The notes under the pieces: model-generated | Databases searched by the model: none | Told to the model about the DNA's origin: nothing | What the model saw: only the letters and a program-made list of their open reading frames with translations | Shown: positions 52,760 through 63,315 of the stretch, in pieces | Numbering within the stretch: the stretch's first letter is position 1 | Layout: each line of letters opens with the position of its first letter | Source: Paracoccus sediminilitoris | GTDB taxonomy: Bacteria; Pseudomonadota; Alphaproteobacteria; Rhodobacterales; Rhodobacteraceae | DNA length: 64,000 nt | Direction: 5' to 3' | Assembly: GCF_003259195.1 (NCBI RefSeq) | Contig: NZ_QJPK01000001.1 | Location: 496,001-560,000 of the forward strand | Translations under genes and position numbers: made by a program

Positions 52760-53944
52760 ATGACAGCCCCCTTCCGCCGCCATGTCCTCTATCTGCCGGG
52801 CTTCGACCCCATCCCGCCGCGTCGCTATCGTGAACTCTATCGTCGCGAAGGGGCCGATCAGGCCCAGATCTCCGGACACAGGCTGCGGATGAAGAAGGCG
52901 CAACCCGATGGCGGCGGCTTTGCCTGGCGCGTCGGATCGCATGTCGAAGGCCGCGACGTCGAAACCCGGATCGAGGTCGCGCTGTGGTCCGACATCGTGC
53001 AGGCCTCGATGTCGGCAGGGATCGCGGGGACCTATCGGCAGCTGTTTCGCACGATATGGATCTATATCGGCTCGGGCACCATCGGGCGGCTGATGCGGTT
53101 GCGGCGGGGACCGGTCATCGCGGCCTTCTATCCCATCGCGGTGCTGATGGCGCAACTGGCGCTGGCACTGCTGGCTGGGGGGCTGGTCACATTTGGCGTC
53201 GCGGCGGTGGGGGGTGGCCTTTTCGGGGTGCCCTTTGGGCTGGCCGTGGCATGGGGGGTGCTGGTCCTGGGGCGGCGGCTGGATCACCGGCTGTTCGCCT
53301 ATTACCTGATGCATGACTATGCCTTCACCTGCGCCAATCATGGCGCCTATCCCTCCGCGCTGGAAGACCGCATCACCCGGTTCCGCGACCGGCTGAAGAC
53401 CATCCTGGCGCAGGATCTGGACGAGGTGCTCGTCATCGGCCATTCCTCGGGGGCCTATCTGGCGGTGTCGGTCCTGGCCGACCTGCTGCGCGAAGGCCCC
53501 CGCCCCGGCCCCGCACTGTCGTTGCTGACACTTGGCCATGTGGTGCCGATGGCTGCCTTTCTGCCGCGCGCGGACCGGCTGCGGGCAGATCTAGCCTTTC
53601 TGTCGCAGGCGGATGGGCTCTTCTGGACGGATGTTACCGCGCCGGGCGATGCCTGCTGCTTTGCGCTCTGCGATCCGGTGGCGGTCTGCGGGATGGCGGG
53701 TCCGGACCAGAAATGGCCGCTGGTGCTGTCGGCCGCCTATACCCAGACCCTGTCGCCCGAACGCCAGCGGGCCATCCGCAACCGCTGGTTCCGCCTGCAT
53801 TTCCAATATCTCTGCGCCTTCGACCGTCCGGGCGATTACGACTACTTCGCGATCACGGCAGGCCCCCGAACGCTGGCGCAGCGCTTTGGCGGGCGCAAAC
53901 CCTCGCCCGGTCGCATCACCCGTCCCGTGGGCGCGCGGCCGTGA
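52760..53944 (+). CDS. Alpha/beta-hydrolase-like protein with central membrane helices, unknown
   Basis: A 394-residue protein I do not recognise by name. HVLYLPGFDPIPPRRYRELYRREG at the N-terminus and VLVIGHSSGAYLAVSVLADLL, with nucleophile-elbow Ser229, indicate an alpha/beta hydrolase. Two hydrophobic helices (about 115-165) interrupt the fold between these elements, so it should be membrane-bound. Substrate unknown; a lipid-like ester is plausible. Its stop overlaps the P450 start (GTGA), which suggests joint action. Confidence 0.78.
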   Translation: MTAPFRRHVLYLPGFDPIPPRRYRELYRREGADQAQISGHRLRMKKAQPDGGGFAWRVGSHVEGRDVETRIEVALWSDIVQASMSAGIAGTYRQLFRTIWIYIGSGTIGRLMRLRRGPVIAAFYPIAVLMAQLALALLAGGLVTFGVAAVGGGLFGVPFGLAVAWGVLVLGRRLDHRLFAYYLMHDYAFTCANHGAYPSALEDRITRFRDRLKTILAQDLDEVLVIGHSSGAYLAVSVLADLLREGPRPGPALSLLTLGHVVPMAAFLPRADRLRADLAFLSQADGLFWTDVTAPGDACCFALCDPVAVCGMAGPDQKWPLVLSAAYTQTLSPERQRAIRNRWFRLHFQYLCAFDRPGDYDYFAITAGPRTLAQRFGGRKPSPGRITRPVGARP

Positions 53945-55278
53945 GGGCCCCCCGCCCCACCGGCACGCAAGGACGCGGCACCATCCGCACGCTGATGCGA
54001 GGTTTCCGGCACGACCTGTTGGGGGCGCTGCCCGAACGCCTCTATCGCGCCTGGATGGCCGAATTCCGCACCCCCATCATCCACAGCTTCTTCTGCAACG
54101 ACCCCGCGCTGCTGAAAATCATCCTGCAGGACCGGCCTGCGGATTTCCCGAAATCGAACCGCATGCGCGAAGGGCTGGCCCCGCTGCTGGGCAATGGCGT
54201 CTTCATCAGCAACGGCGCGGAATGGGCGCATCAGCGCCGCATCATCGACCCCGCCTTCGAGGGCGGTCGCCTGCGCCACAGCTATCCCGCCATTCTGGAT
54301 GCCGCCCGCGCGGCGGTGGCGCGGATGCCCAAAGGCCTCACCGATGTCGAACCGCAATCGGCCCATGCCGCCGCCGACGTGATCTGTCGCACACTGGTTT
54401 CCCTGCCGGTCGAACATGCCACCGCCGCGCAGGTCTTTCACGCCTTCCGCGCGCACCAAGAGGCACAGCCGCTGGTCAACTTGGCCGCCCTGCTGCCCTT
54501 GCCGCGCTGGATGCCCCGGCCCCATTCCCGCCGCACGCGGGTCAGCGCCGCGCAGATCCGCGGGCTGATCGCCGATCTGGTTGATGCCCGGCTGGCTCAG
54601 ATCGCGGATGGCAACGCGCCCGACGATCTGGCCACCAAGATGATGACCAGCCCCGATCCCGAAACCGGCACCTGCTTCACCCGGGCCGAGATGATCGACC
54701 AGGTCGCGGTGATGTTCCTGGCGGGACATGAGACCAGCGCCTCGGTCCTGGCCTGGGCGCTGTGGCTATTGGCGGCGCATCCCGAATGGCAGGACCGCGT
54801 CGCCGCCGAAGGCCGCCAGCTTGGCGACGATTTCGCCAGCGTCGCGACCCTGAAATCCACCCGCGCCGTCTTCCGCGAGGCGCTGCGGCTTTATCCCGCC
54901 GTCGCGATGTTCGCGCGCGAGGCGACCGCGCCGCAGACCTTCCGCGAACGGGCCGTCCCACGCGGGGCGCAGCTGGTCGTGTCGCCCTGGCATCTGCACC
55001 GCCATGAACGGCTGTGGGACCGGCCGGATGAATTCGACCCCGGCCGGTGGGCAACGCCCGAGGGCAAGGCCAGCGCCCGCGCAGCCTATCTGCCGTTTTC
55101 GGCGGGGCCGCGCGCCTGTCCCGGCGCCGGGCTGGCCATGGTCGAGGGGGTGGTGATGCTGTCGGCCATCACCCGCGCCTTCCGGCTGGAAACGACCGAC
55201 CGTCAGCCCATGCCCGTGGCGCGGCTGACGATCCGGGCGCGCGACGGCATCTGGCTGAACCTGACGCCGCGATCCTAG
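53941..55278 (+). CDS. Cytochrome P450
   Basis: A 445-residue monooxygenase without a membrane anchor. The I-helix oxygen motif is AGHETSAS, the K-helix ExxR is EALR and the haem-binding loop is FSAGPRACPG with ligand Cys393. Partner ferredoxin and reductase are not in the window. GTG 53941 overlaps the hydrolase stop (GTGA); an ATG at 53995 is the alternative start. The CYP family cannot be assigned by eye. It converges on potA with stop codons sharing CTAG. Confidence 0.9.
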   Translation: MRAPRPTGTQGRGTIRTLMRGFRHDLLGALPERLYRAWMAEFRTPIIHSFFCNDPALLKIILQDRPADFPKSNRMREGLAPLLGNGVFISNGAEWAHQRRIIDPAFEGGRLRHSYPAILDAARAAVARMPKGLTDVEPQSAHAAADVICRTLVSLPVEHATAAQVFHAFRAHQEAQPLVNLAALLPLPRWMPRPHSRRTRVSAAQIRGLIADLVDARLAQIADGNAPDDLATKMMTSPDPETGTCFTRAEMIDQVAVMFLAGHETSASVLAWALWLLAAHPEWQDRVAAEGRQLGDDFASVATLKSTRAVFREALRLYPAVAMFAREATAPQTFRERAVPRGAQLVVSPWHLHRHERLWDRPDEFDPGRWATPEGKASARAAYLPFSAGPRACPGAGLAMVEGVVMLSAITRAFRLETTDRQPMPVARLTIRARDGIWLNLTPRS

Positions 55279-56393
55279 CGGAACAGCACCAGCGAACCGG
55301 GCGACCAGGCCAGGCGGGTGCGGGTGCCGACCTCCTGCACATCGCGGCCAAAGACGTTGCGCATGGAAATCCGCACCGTGCGCGCCTTGCCATCGGCGCG
55401 GGCAACCCCGTCCAGCCGCAGGTCGTAATAGGTCATGTCGCCGTAATAGACGACCTCGTCGATGGTGGCGTTGGTTTCGCGCGGCTGGTTATGCGTAGCG
55501 CCGGGGCCGACCAGGGTCATGGTTTCGGGGCGGAAGCCGATCATCGCGCCCTCGTCATCGGGATTGGCGCGGCTGATCTGGTGTTCGGGCAGCTCGACCT
55601 GGCCCAGCCCCGCGACATCGACGGTGACCGTGCCGCCGACATGCGACAGGATCTCGGCCGGCAGAAAGTTCATCACGCCGATGAAATCCGCCACGCGGCG
55701 CGTGGAGGGGCGGGCATAAAGCGCCTCGGGGCCGTCCAGCTGGGCGATCTCGCCCTCGAACATGACGGCGATGCGGTCGGACATGACCAGCGCCTCTTCT
55801 TGGTCATGGGTCACCAGGACGAAGGTGATGCCCACCTGACGCTGCAGCTTGATCAGCTCGACCTGCATCTGTTCGCGCATCTTGCGGTCCAGCGCGGACA
55901 GGGGTTCATCCAGCAGCAGCACCTTGGGTTTCAGGATCAGCGCGCGGGCCAGCGCGACCCGTTGACGCTGACCGCCTGACAGCGCATGGGCCGAGCGCGC
56001 GCCGTAACCCTTCAGGCCGACCATCGACAGGGCCTCGTCCACCGCGGCGGCCTTTTCGGCCTTGCCGCGCGGGTCGCGGCGCAGCCCGAAGGCCACGTTT
56101 TCCGCGACCGTCAGATGCGGAAAAATTGCATAGGACTGGAACACCATGTTAGTGGGACGCTTGTTGGCGGGCACGTCGCCCATCTCGCGGCCGTCGATCA
56201 GTACGACACCGCTGCTGATATCCTCGAACCCGGCGATGGTGCGCAGCAGGGTCGTCTTGCCGCAACCCGACGGCCCCAGCAGCGAAAAGAACTCGCCCCC
56301 CTTGATGGTCAGGTCGATGCCGCGCAGGGCGTGGTAATCGCCGTAATACTTGTGCACGTCCCGGCATTCGATCATCGGCTTGGCGTCGGTCAC
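55275..56393 (-). CDS. potA: Polyamine ABC transporter ATP-binding protein PotA
   Basis: A 372-residue ATPase of the spermidine/putrescine group. Walker A is GPSGCGKTT, signature [15 protein letters not shown] and Walker B VLLLDEPLSALD. FQSYAIFPHLTVAENVAFGL and a C-terminal TOBE-like domain (about 270-372) fit PotA/PotG. It overlaps potC by 4 bp and is the last gene of the three-gene set. Confidence 0.9.
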   Translation of the reverse strand: MTDAKPMIECRDVHKYYGDYHALRGIDLTIKGGEFFSLLGPSGCGKTTLLRTIAGFEDISSGVVLIDGREMGDVPANKRPTNMVFQSYAIFPHLTVAENVAFGLRRDPRGKAEKAAAVDEALSMVGLKGYGARSAHALSGGQRQRVALARALILKPKVLLLDEPLSALDRKMREQMQVELIKLQRQVGITFVLVTHDQEEALVMSDRIAVMFEGEIAQLDGPEALYARPSTRRVADFIGVMNFLPAEILSHVGGTVTVDVAGLGQVELPEHQISRANPDDEGAMIGFRPETMTLVGPGATHNQPRETNATIDEVVYYGDMTYYDLRLDGVARADGKARTVRISMRNVFGRDVQEVGTRTRLAWSPGSLVLFR

Positions 56394-57208
56394 AGCAACC
56401 CTCCGGTGGGCGAGCCGCCGATGCGGGCATTGCCCCGGCGGCGGAAATATTCGCCGATCGCCAGAAGGACGATCGACAGGATCACCAGCACCGTCCCAAG
56501 CGCCATGATGACGGGGATCGCGCGCGGAAAGCGCAGCTGGCTGAAGATGTAGGTCGGCAGGGTCGGTTCGTTCCCTGCCAGAAAGAAGGCGATGATGAAT
56601 TCATCCAGGCTGATCGTGAAGGAAATCAGCAGCGAGCTGATGATCCCCGGCATGACCAAAGGCAGCGTGATCAGCCGGAAGGCCCCCCATTTGCTTTCGC
56701 CCAGATCGAAGGCCGCTTCCTCCAGCGACCGGTCGAGGCTGGAAAAGGCCGTGGACAGGATCGCGATGGCATAGGGCATGCAGATCAGCGCGTGGCCCAG
56801 GATCACCGTCAGCAAGGACAGCTGCACCCCCATGCCCAAGAGCACGACCAGCAGCGACATGGCCACGATGATTTCGGGCAGGACCATGGGCAGCATGATG
56901 AAGCCCATCATCCCCCCACGCCCCGGAAAGCGAAAGCGCGTCGATGCGCGGGCCGCAAAGACCCCGAGGCAGGTCGCCAGCACCGACGAACTGACCGCGA
57001 TGGTCAGCGAATTGGTCAGCGCCCGGCGCAGGGTCGCGTTCGCCCACATCTGGGAAAACCATTCGGTGGTGAAACCCTGCAACGGAAAAGCGATGATCGT
57101 GCCGGAATTGAAGGCAAAGATCGGCAACAGCAGGATCGGCGCATAAAGGAACAGCAGGTACAGGACCGCATAGGCCTGAAGACCCCGCCCCTTGGAATGG
57201 ATGCTCAT
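56390..57208 (-). CDS. potC: Polyamine ABC transporter permease PotC
   Basis: A 272-residue permease with six helices. The coupling loop is LEEAAFDLGESKWGAFRLITLPLVMPGI. LLLPIFAFNSGTIIAFPLQGFTTEWFSQMW near the N-terminus matches PotC/PotI. It overlaps potA and potB by 4 bp each. Confidence 0.9.
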   Translation of the reverse strand: MSIHSKGRGLQAYAVLYLLFLYAPILLLPIFAFNSGTIIAFPLQGFTTEWFSQMWANATLRRALTNSLTIAVSSSVLATCLGVFAARASTRFRFPGRGGMMGFIMLPMVLPEIIVAMSLLVVLLGMGVQLSLLTVILGHALICMPYAIAILSTAFSSLDRSLEEAAFDLGESKWGAFRLITLPLVMPGIISSLLISFTISLDEFIIAFFLAGNEPTLPTYIFSQLRFPRAIPVIMALGTVLVILSIVLLAIGEYFRRRGNARIGGSPTGGLL

Positions 57209-58071
57209 TGGCGCACCTTCAGGAAGCGGCGGTTCAGGAACAGGAAGATCAGGCTGATCACCGCGACGATCAGCATGGCGGTCACCGCCAAGGCGGACCC
57301 CAGGGGACGGTTGTCCAGCGCCAGCATCTGGACCTGGATCATGTTGGCGATCATCGGGATCTTGCCGCCGCCGATCACCTCGGGGGTGACGTAATCGCCG
57401 ATGGTCGGGATGAAGACGATCAGCACCGCCGCCAGAACGCCCGGCATCGCCAAGGGCAGCGTCACCCGCCAGAAGGTCATCGCCCGGCTTTCGCCCAGGT
57501 CGCGCCCGGCCTCCAGCAGGGAACGGTCGATTTTCTCCAGCGCCACGAAGATCGGCAGGATCGCGAAGGGCGCATAGGCATGGGCCAGCGTGATCACGAT
57601 GGAATTGACGTTGTAGAGGATGAAGGTCAGCGGCTCGTCGATGATGCCAAGCCCTGTCAGCGACGAATTGACGACGCCGTTATAGCCGAGGATCACCTTC
57701 CACAGGAAAACCCGGATCAGGTAGCTGGTCCAGAAGGGGATGGTGATCAGGAACAGCCACAGCGATTTCCGTTCGGGCCGCACCACGAAGCTGACGTAAT
57801 AGGCGACCGGAAAGGCCAGCAGGACCGTTACCGCCGTCACCACCATCGCCACGATCAGCGACCGCGTCATCACCACCCGCACGATGGGATCGGACATCAC
57901 CTGCGCATAGTTCGTCCAGGTGAAATCGCGGATGATTTCCAGATAGCCGTCGGTCAGAAAGCTATAGGCCAGGATCGTCAGCAGCGGCGCGGCCAGGATA
58001 ACCAGCGCATAGAGGAATGGCGGTGCGATCAGGGACAGACCCGCCCTTGCCTCTGCGTCGAACTTGGCCAT
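57205..58071 (-). CDS. potB: Polyamine ABC transporter permease PotB
   Basis: A 288-residue permease. The coupling loop is LLEAGRDLGESRAMTFWRVTLPLAMPGV, and TIPFWTSYLIRVFLWKVILG is a PotB/PotH segment. AAAGGGAC precedes the ATG. No binding protein (PotD/PotF) gene is adjacent: the 90-bp gap upstream leads into a squalene-synthase-like gene. The missing subunit must be encoded elsewhere. Confidence 0.9.
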   Translation of the reverse strand: MAKFDAEARAGLSLIAPPFLYALVILAAPLLTILAYSFLTDGYLEIIRDFTWTNYAQVMSDPIVRVVMTRSLIVAMVVTAVTVLLAFPVAYYVSFVVRPERKSLWLFLITIPFWTSYLIRVFLWKVILGYNGVVNSSLTGLGIIDEPLTFILYNVNSIVITLAHAYAPFAILPIFVALEKIDRSLLEAGRDLGESRAMTFWRVTLPLAMPGVLAAVLIVFIPTIGDYVTPEVIGGGKIPMIANMIQVQMLALDNRPLGSALAVTAMLIVAVISLIFLFLNRRFLKVRQ

Positions 58072-58161
58072 CGCGTCCCTTTCATCCTGCCCGATCAGCC
58101 GGGTTACCCTTCAATTCCTTCCATAGCTGCCCCGGAAGGAAAAGAGGTTTCTGCAGTCCCC

Positions 58162-58932
58162 TCAGCGCCACCAGCGCCCGGTCATGGCCAGCCGCGCCAG
58201 CGATGCGCGCCGCTGGAACGGCGTCAGCGGCACCGTTTCCACATAAGCATCCACCCGCCCCGAGGCGATCTCGCTCAGCAGGCGCGGCACGCGCGGTCCG
58301 GGATACAGCGCCGCCGCCGCACGGGCGGGCAGCTTGCAATGCAGCCGCGCCGCCATGCGCAGCCCGTCGCGCCCGATCGCCGACAGGGCCTTCGGATGTT
58401 CGGGATCGGGGCGATCCATGCCCATTCCAATTGCCTGCAAGGCGGGCAAGGCGCGCAGCCAGGCGGCAATCCCCGCACCCCGTGCCTGATGGGCCACGAT
58501 CTCGCGCGTGCCTTCGGGGGCGCCACAGCGATGCGCCGCCGCCCACATCAGCGCACCCGCCGTGGCATCGACATAGGCCACCACTTCATCGACGCTGCGA
58601 AACGGTTCGCGCGCGCAATCACGGCGGCGAGCCTCGGCCAAGGCCACCAGCGCACCGGCATCCTGCCCCCAAGCATCCCACAGGGGCGTCAGCACGTCAT
58701 GCAGGGGCGGCGGGGTCCCCTGCCCCATCTCCTCCAGCCGGTCCACCCACCATTGCAGCCGCATCTCGGCCAGCATCGGCTCAGCGGACTGAAAGGGCGC
58801 GCGGGCAATTTCTAGGTTCAGCGCATAGAGCGTGACCAGCGCCGCCCGATCATCGGTTTCCGCAGCCAACACGGCCCCGAAGCGGTCTGGATCGTGCTGG
58901 CGCAGCATCTCGGTGCAGGCTTCGATGGTCAT
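58162..58932 (-). CDS. Squalene/phytoene synthase-like protein, catalytically degenerate
   Basis: A 256-residue all-helical protein with the isoprenoid-synthase outline ([35 protein letters not shown]). The aspartate-rich motifs that bind prenyl diphosphate are missing: the first reads EIAR and the second site is also aspartate-poor. This pattern matches NDUFAF6-like proteins tied to respiratory complex I assembly. A synthase role is unlikely. Its ATG overlaps the cysS stop by 4 bp. Confidence 0.8.
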   Translation of the reverse strand: MTIEACTEMLRQHDPDRFGAVLAAETDDRAALVTLYALNLEIARAPFQSAEPMLAEMRLQWWVDRLEEMGQGTPPPLHDVLTPLWDAWGQDAGALVALAEARRRDCAREPFRSVDEVVAYVDATAGALMWAAAHRCGAPEGTREIVAHQARGAGIAAWLRALPALQAIGMGMDRPDPEHPKALSAIGRDGLRMAARLHCKLPARAAAALYPGPRVPRLLSEIASGRVDAYVETVPLTPFQRRASLARLAMTGRWWR

Positions 58933-60338
58933 GCGCCCTGCGTCCGTGCCAGTTCGGCCAGACGTTCCGGATCAAACCCTGCGGACAGCGACCATTCCGG
59001 GCCGGCGGGCGTGTCCTTGACCTCGACCCCGGCAGCGGCAAAGCCGTCGCGGATCGCATCGGCGCGCGCGAAGTCGCGGGCCTTGCGGGCCTCCAGCCGT
59101 GCCGCCAGCAAGGCCTCGATCTGCGCCGAGGCCGCGCCATCGGCCATGGCCCATCCCGCCAGTTCCGGCAGCAACAGCCCCAGCATCCGCGCCGAGGCCA
59201 GCAGCCCAGCGCCGTCCCCCTTGGCCGCCAACCCGTGCAACGCCGCAATGGCACCCGCCGTGTTCAGGTCATCGGCAAGCGCCGCGATCACCGAGGGTGC
59301 CGGGCTTGTCGCGGGCTCGATGCCCGCGACAAGCCCATGCCACCGCCGAAGCACCGCTTCGGCATCGGCGGCCTTGGCCTCGGTCCAGTCCATCGGCTTG
59401 CGGTAATGGGTGGACAGCATGACGAAACGGATCACCTCTCCGGCCACGCCCCGGTCCAGCAGGTCGCGGACGGTAAAGAAGTTGCCAAGTGACTTGGACA
59501 TCTTCCTGCCCTCGACCTGCAGCATCTCGTTATGCAGCCAGATATTGGCGAAACCCTCGCCAGGATGGGCGCAGCAGCTCTGCGCGATCTCGTTCTCGTG
59601 GTGCGGGAACTGCAGGTCGATGCCGCCGCCATGGATGTCGAAATGCGTGCCCAGCAACGCCGCCGACATGGCCGAGCACTCGATATGCCAGCCCGGACGC
59701 CCGCGACCCCAGGGACTGTCCCACCCCGGCAGATCGTCCGACGACGGCTTCCACAGCACAAAATCCATCGGGTCGCGCTTGAAAGGCGCCACCTCGACCC
59801 GCGCGCCCGCGATCATGTCATCGACCGATCGGCCCGACAGCTTGCCGTATTCGGGGAAGGACCGCACGTCGAACAGCACATGCCCCTCGGCCTCATAGGC
59901 GTGGCCCCTGGCGATCAGGTCCGCGTTCATCGCGATCATCTGGTCGATGTATTGGGTGGCGCGCGGTTCGTGATCGGGGCGCATCGCGCCCAACGCATCC
60001 ATGTCGGCGTGATACCAGCCGATGGTTTCGGCGGTGCGTTCGTCGATCAGCGCCTCCAGCGACAGCGTTGATCCTGCAGCGCGGCGACGCTGCGCCTCGG
60101 CGTTGATCTTGTCGTCCACGTCGGTGAAATTGCGGACATAGGTGACGTGATCGCCGCCATAGATGTGGTTCAAGAGCCGTACCAGCACGTCGAAGACCAG
60201 AACGGGCCGGGCATTGCCCAGATGCGCGCGGTCATAAACCGTCGGTCCGCACAGATACAGACGGACATTGTCGGGATCGATTGGCGCAAAGGCTTCCTTG
60301 CGCTTCGTGCGGGTGTTCGTCAGTCGGATCTGGACCAT
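58929..60338 (-). CDS. cysS: Cysteinyl-tRNA synthetase
   Basis: A 469-residue class I synthetase. [24 protein letters not shown] contains the first zinc cysteine and the HIGH-like [15 protein letters not shown] and [10 protein letters not shown] supply further zinc ligands, and KMSKSLGNF is the KMSKS loop. ATG 60338 has GAGG at good spacing; the open frame extends eight codons upstream. It is the only aminoacyl-tRNA synthetase gene in the window. Confidence 0.96.
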   Translation of the reverse strand: MVQIRLTNTRTKRKEAFAPIDPDNVRLYLCGPTVYDRAHLGNARPVLVFDVLVRLLNHIYGGDHVTYVRNFTDVDDKINAEAQRRRAAGSTLSLEALIDERTAETIGWYHADMDALGAMRPDHEPRATQYIDQMIAMNADLIARGHAYEAEGHVLFDVRSFPEYGKLSGRSVDDMIAGARVEVAPFKRDPMDFVLWKPSSDDLPGWDSPWGRGRPGWHIECSAMSAALLGTHFDIHGGGIDLQFPHHENEIAQSCCAHPGEGFANIWLHNEMLQVEGRKMSKSLGNFFTVRDLLDRGVAGEVIRFVMLSTHYRKPMDWTEAKAADAEAVLRRWHGLVAGIEPATSPAPSVIAALADDLNTAGAIAALHGLAAKGDGAGLLASARMLGLLLPELAGWAMADGAASAQIEALLAARLEARKARDFARADAIRDGFAAAGVEVKDTPAGPEWSLSAGFDPERLAELARTQGA

Positions 60339-60367
60339 CTGGGCCTCTTTCGTGAAGTCCAAAGGGT

Positions 60368-61591
60368 TTAGCGCATCGCCCCCTGGCTTTCCACCCAGTC
60401 GATCTGGGCAGGCAGGCAGCGGCTGCGCAAGTCATAGCCCTGCACGATCGTGTCGCGCGCCGCTTGGCGCAGGCGCGGCGCGTCGGGATCGCCCGCAAGG
60501 CCGCGGATCAGCGCGCCCGCCAAGGCATCCACGTCAAAGAACGGCACCAGCCGCCCGTTTTCGCCATCCGTGATCAGTTCGCGCACCGGTTCCGTGTCCG
60601 ACCCCACGACATAGCAGCCCGCCGCCATTGCCTCGGTCAGGGACCAGGACAGCACGAAGGGATAGGTCAGATAGCAATGAACCCGTGCCACGCGCAGCAG
60701 TGACAGATAGCTGTCATAGGGCACCCGCCCCAGGAAATGCACCCGCGACAGGTCCAGCTGCCCGCCCACCTCGGCCAACAGCTTTTCCTTCCAACTGCCC
60801 GCATCGCGCGGCTTGCCGCCATAGCTGACACCCTCGGCCCCGATCAGTACCACCTTGGCATGGGGCCTGGCCTTCAGGACCTGCGGCAGGGCACGCATCA
60901 GCACGTGGAACCCGCGATAGGGTTCCAGCGACCGCGAGACAAAGGACAGGACCTCGTCCTGCGGGGTCAGGACGGTGCCGTCCGGCAGCGTCAGGCTGGC
61001 ATAGGGGTCGGGGCAGACAAGATCGGTGTCGATCCCGTCATGGACGACCGTGATCTTGCCGCGCAGGTCGGGGGGAAAGCTGTCGGCCTGATAGCGGGTG
61101 GGCGCGATGGCGGCGTCGGCCTGCAGCACGCCCTGCATCAGATGGGCGGACCGCGCGACGGTCATGAACCGGCCTTCATCGGTGGCGGGGCTGATCTCGG
61201 GGTCGAAGCCGACGTCATGGCCGCGCGTGCGGTACATCAGCTCGGCATAGACCAGCAGGCGGGCCTCGGGCCAGATCTCGCGCAGGAACAGCGTCTCGCC
61301 CCAGCCCGGATGGCCGATGATGACGTCGGGGTGAAATCCGTGGCGGTCGCGCAGCGCACGCGCGCCGCGTGCGGCCATCAGCCCCCGTTCGGCATGTTCG
61401 GAATAGACCCGCCCCAGGGGGCTGTCGGTCTTGACCCCATCGGGCGCCTTGTAGCGCAGCGTGCGGACCGCGCTGCTGCGCTGGTTCTTTTCATCGGTCA
61501 GCGCCAGGACCTCGTGGCCGCGGCGGGTCAGTTCGGTGGAAAGATGGGGAAACTGGCCGGGAAAGTTCTGGTGGACGAAAAGGATCTTCAC
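60368..61591 (-). CDS. Glycosyltransferase family 4-like protein
   Basis: A 407-residue GT-B glycosyltransferase. The N-terminal domain starts [28 protein letters not shown]. The C-terminal nucleotide-sugar domain has [19 protein letters not shown] and the motif [26 protein letters not shown]. It should transfer a sugar to a lipid or exopolysaccharide acceptor; no other polysaccharide gene is adjacent. Its ATG overlaps the yejF stop by 4 bp, and cysS lies 29 bp downstream. Confidence 0.88.
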   Translation of the reverse strand: MKILFVHQNFPGQFPHLSTELTRRGHEVLALTDEKNQRSSAVRTLRYKAPDGVKTDSPLGRVYSEHAERGLMAARGARALRDRHGFHPDVIIGHPGWGETLFLREIWPEARLLVYAELMYRTRGHDVGFDPEISPATDEGRFMTVARSAHLMQGVLQADAAIAPTRYQADSFPPDLRGKITVVHDGIDTDLVCPDPYASLTLPDGTVLTPQDEVLSFVSRSLEPYRGFHVLMRALPQVLKARPHAKVVLIGAEGVSYGGKPRDAGSWKEKLLAEVGGQLDLSRVHFLGRVPYDSYLSLLRVARVHCYLTYPFVLSWSLTEAMAAGCYVVGSDTEPVRELITDGENGRLVPFFDVDALAGALIRGLAGDPDAPRLRQAARDTIVQGYDLRSRCLPAQIDWVESQGAMR

Positions 61592-63315
61592 GGACGTCCC
61601 TGTGGAAATGCCGCCCTGAGCAGATTGATGGTGTAGTCATGCGATGGCGCGTCGAAGATCTGCGCGGCGCTGCCCTGTTCGACGACCTCGCCGGCGCGCA
61701 TGACCATGATGTCATGCGACATGGCCCGCACGACGCGCAGATCGTGGCTGATGAACAGGAAGGCCAGCCCGTATTTGCGCTGAAGGTTGCGCAGCAGATC
61801 GACGATCTGGACCTGCACGGTCATGTCCAGTGCGCTGGTCGGTTCGTCCAGCACCACCACCTTGGGGCGCAGGATCATGGCGCGGGCAATGGCGATGCGC
61901 TGGCGCTGGCCGCCGCTGAATTCATGCGGATAGCGGTGCATCATATCGGGCTGCAACCCGACCTCGGTCATGATCTCGGCGACCATCTGGCGGCGGTCGC
62001 GGCCCGGCTCGACGCCGTGGACGCCCAGGCCTTCGGTGATGATCTGCTCGACCGTCATGCGCGGCGACAGGCTGCCGAACGGGTCCTGGAACACGATCTG
62101 CATGTCGCGGCGCAGGGCGCGCAGCTGTTTCGAGCCCCAGCCCTGGATGTCCTGCCCCATGTAGAGGATCGGCCCGTCGCTTTCGATCAGCCGCATGATG
62201 GCCAAGGCCAGCGTGGTCTTGCCGCTGCCCGATTCGCCGACGATGCCCAGGGTCTGACCCGCGCGCAGGTCCAGCGTCGCGCCGTTGACCGCCTTGATAT
62301 GGCCGACGACGCGGCGCATCAGCCCGCGCTTGACCGGGAACCAGACCTTCAGATCGCGGGTCTGGACCAGCAGCGGCGCATCGGCGGGCAAGGGCTCGGC
62401 CACGCCCGCGGGCGCCGCGGCTAGCAGCTTGCGCGTATAAGGATGCTGGGGGTCGGCAAAGATCCGGTCGACCGGGCCCTGCTCGACGATCTCGCCGTTC
62501 TTCATGACGCAGACGCGGTCGGCGATGCGCCGCACGATGCCAAGGTCATGGCTGATGAACAGCATCGACAGACCTTCGTCGGCCTTCAATTCCGCCAGCA
62601 GGTCCAGGATCTGCGCCTGGATGGTCACGTCCAGCGCCGTCGTCGGTTCATCCGCGATCAGCAGGTCCGGCCCGTTGGCCAGCGCCATGGCGATCATCAC
62701 GCGCTGGCGCTGACCACCCGACAGCTGGTGCGGATAATCGGCCAGGCGGCTTTCGGCGTCGCGGATGCCCACGCGGTCCAGCAGCTGCACGATCCGCGCC
62801 CGCGCCTTGGCCCCCGTCAGCCCCTGATGCAGCGCCAAGCTTTCCGACAGCTGCTTTTCCAGCGTGTGCAGCGGGTTCAGCGACGTCATCGGTTCCTGAA
62901 AGATGAAGCTGATGTCGTTGCCGCGGATTTCGCGCAAGGTTCGGTCCGACGCGCCGACCATCTGGCGTCCCGCATACAGGACCGATCCCTGAACCTCGGC
63001 CGAGGCCCCCAGCAGCTGCACCGTGCTGAGCGCGGTCACCGATTTCCCGGATCCCGATTCGCCCACCAGCGCCACGGTCTCGCCGCGCCCGACATGGAAG
63101 CTGACGCCCTTGACGGCCAAGGTCAGCTGACCTTCGGACCGGAAACCGATCTTCAGGTCGCGCACATCCAGCACGGCATTCGACGCGCCCGCATCGATCG
63201 CCCGGCCATCGGCGCTGCCGGGCATCGGGCCACCATGACCTTCGGCCACGGCAGCCTCGGCGCCGGGCGCGGGGATGGTCGGGTGCAGTTCACCCTGGTC
63301 GTCAGGTCCGGTCAT
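61588..63315 (-). CDS. yejF: Peptide-type ABC transporter with two fused ATP-binding domains, YejF-like
   Basis: A 575-residue protein with two complete cassettes. The first has [23 protein letters not shown] and [14 protein letters not shown]. The second has [24 protein letters not shown] and [14 protein letters not shown]. An N-terminal low-complexity extension of about 45 residues precedes the first. Fused ATPases of this kind belong to microcin C/peptide YejABEF or GsiA systems. It overlaps yejE by 4 bp. Confidence 0.88.
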   Translation of the reverse strand: MTGPDDQGELHPTIPAPGAEAAVAEGHGGPMPGSADGRAIDAGASNAVLDVRDLKIGFRSEGQLTLAVKGVSFHVGRGETVALVGESGSGKSVTALSTVQLLGASAEVQGSVLYAGRQMVGASDRTLREIRGNDISFIFQEPMTSLNPLHTLEKQLSESLALHQGLTGAKARARIVQLLDRVGIRDAESRLADYPHQLSGGQRQRVMIAMALANGPDLLIADEPTTALDVTIQAQILDLLAELKADEGLSMLFISHDLGIVRRIADRVCVMKNGEIVEQGPVDRIFADPQHPYTRKLLAAAPAGVAEPLPADAPLLVQTRDLKVWFPVKRGLMRRVVGHIKAVNGATLDLRAGQTLGIVGESGSGKTTLALAIMRLIESDGPILYMGQDIQGWGSKQLRALRRDMQIVFQDPFGSLSPRMTVEQIITEGLGVHGVEPGRDRRQMVAEIMTEVGLQPDMMHRYPHEFSGGQRQRIAIARAMILRPKVVVLDEPTSALDMTVQVQIVDLLRNLQRKYGLAFLFISHDLRVVRAMSHDIMVMRAGEVVEQGSAAQIFDAPSHDYTINLLRAAFPQGRP

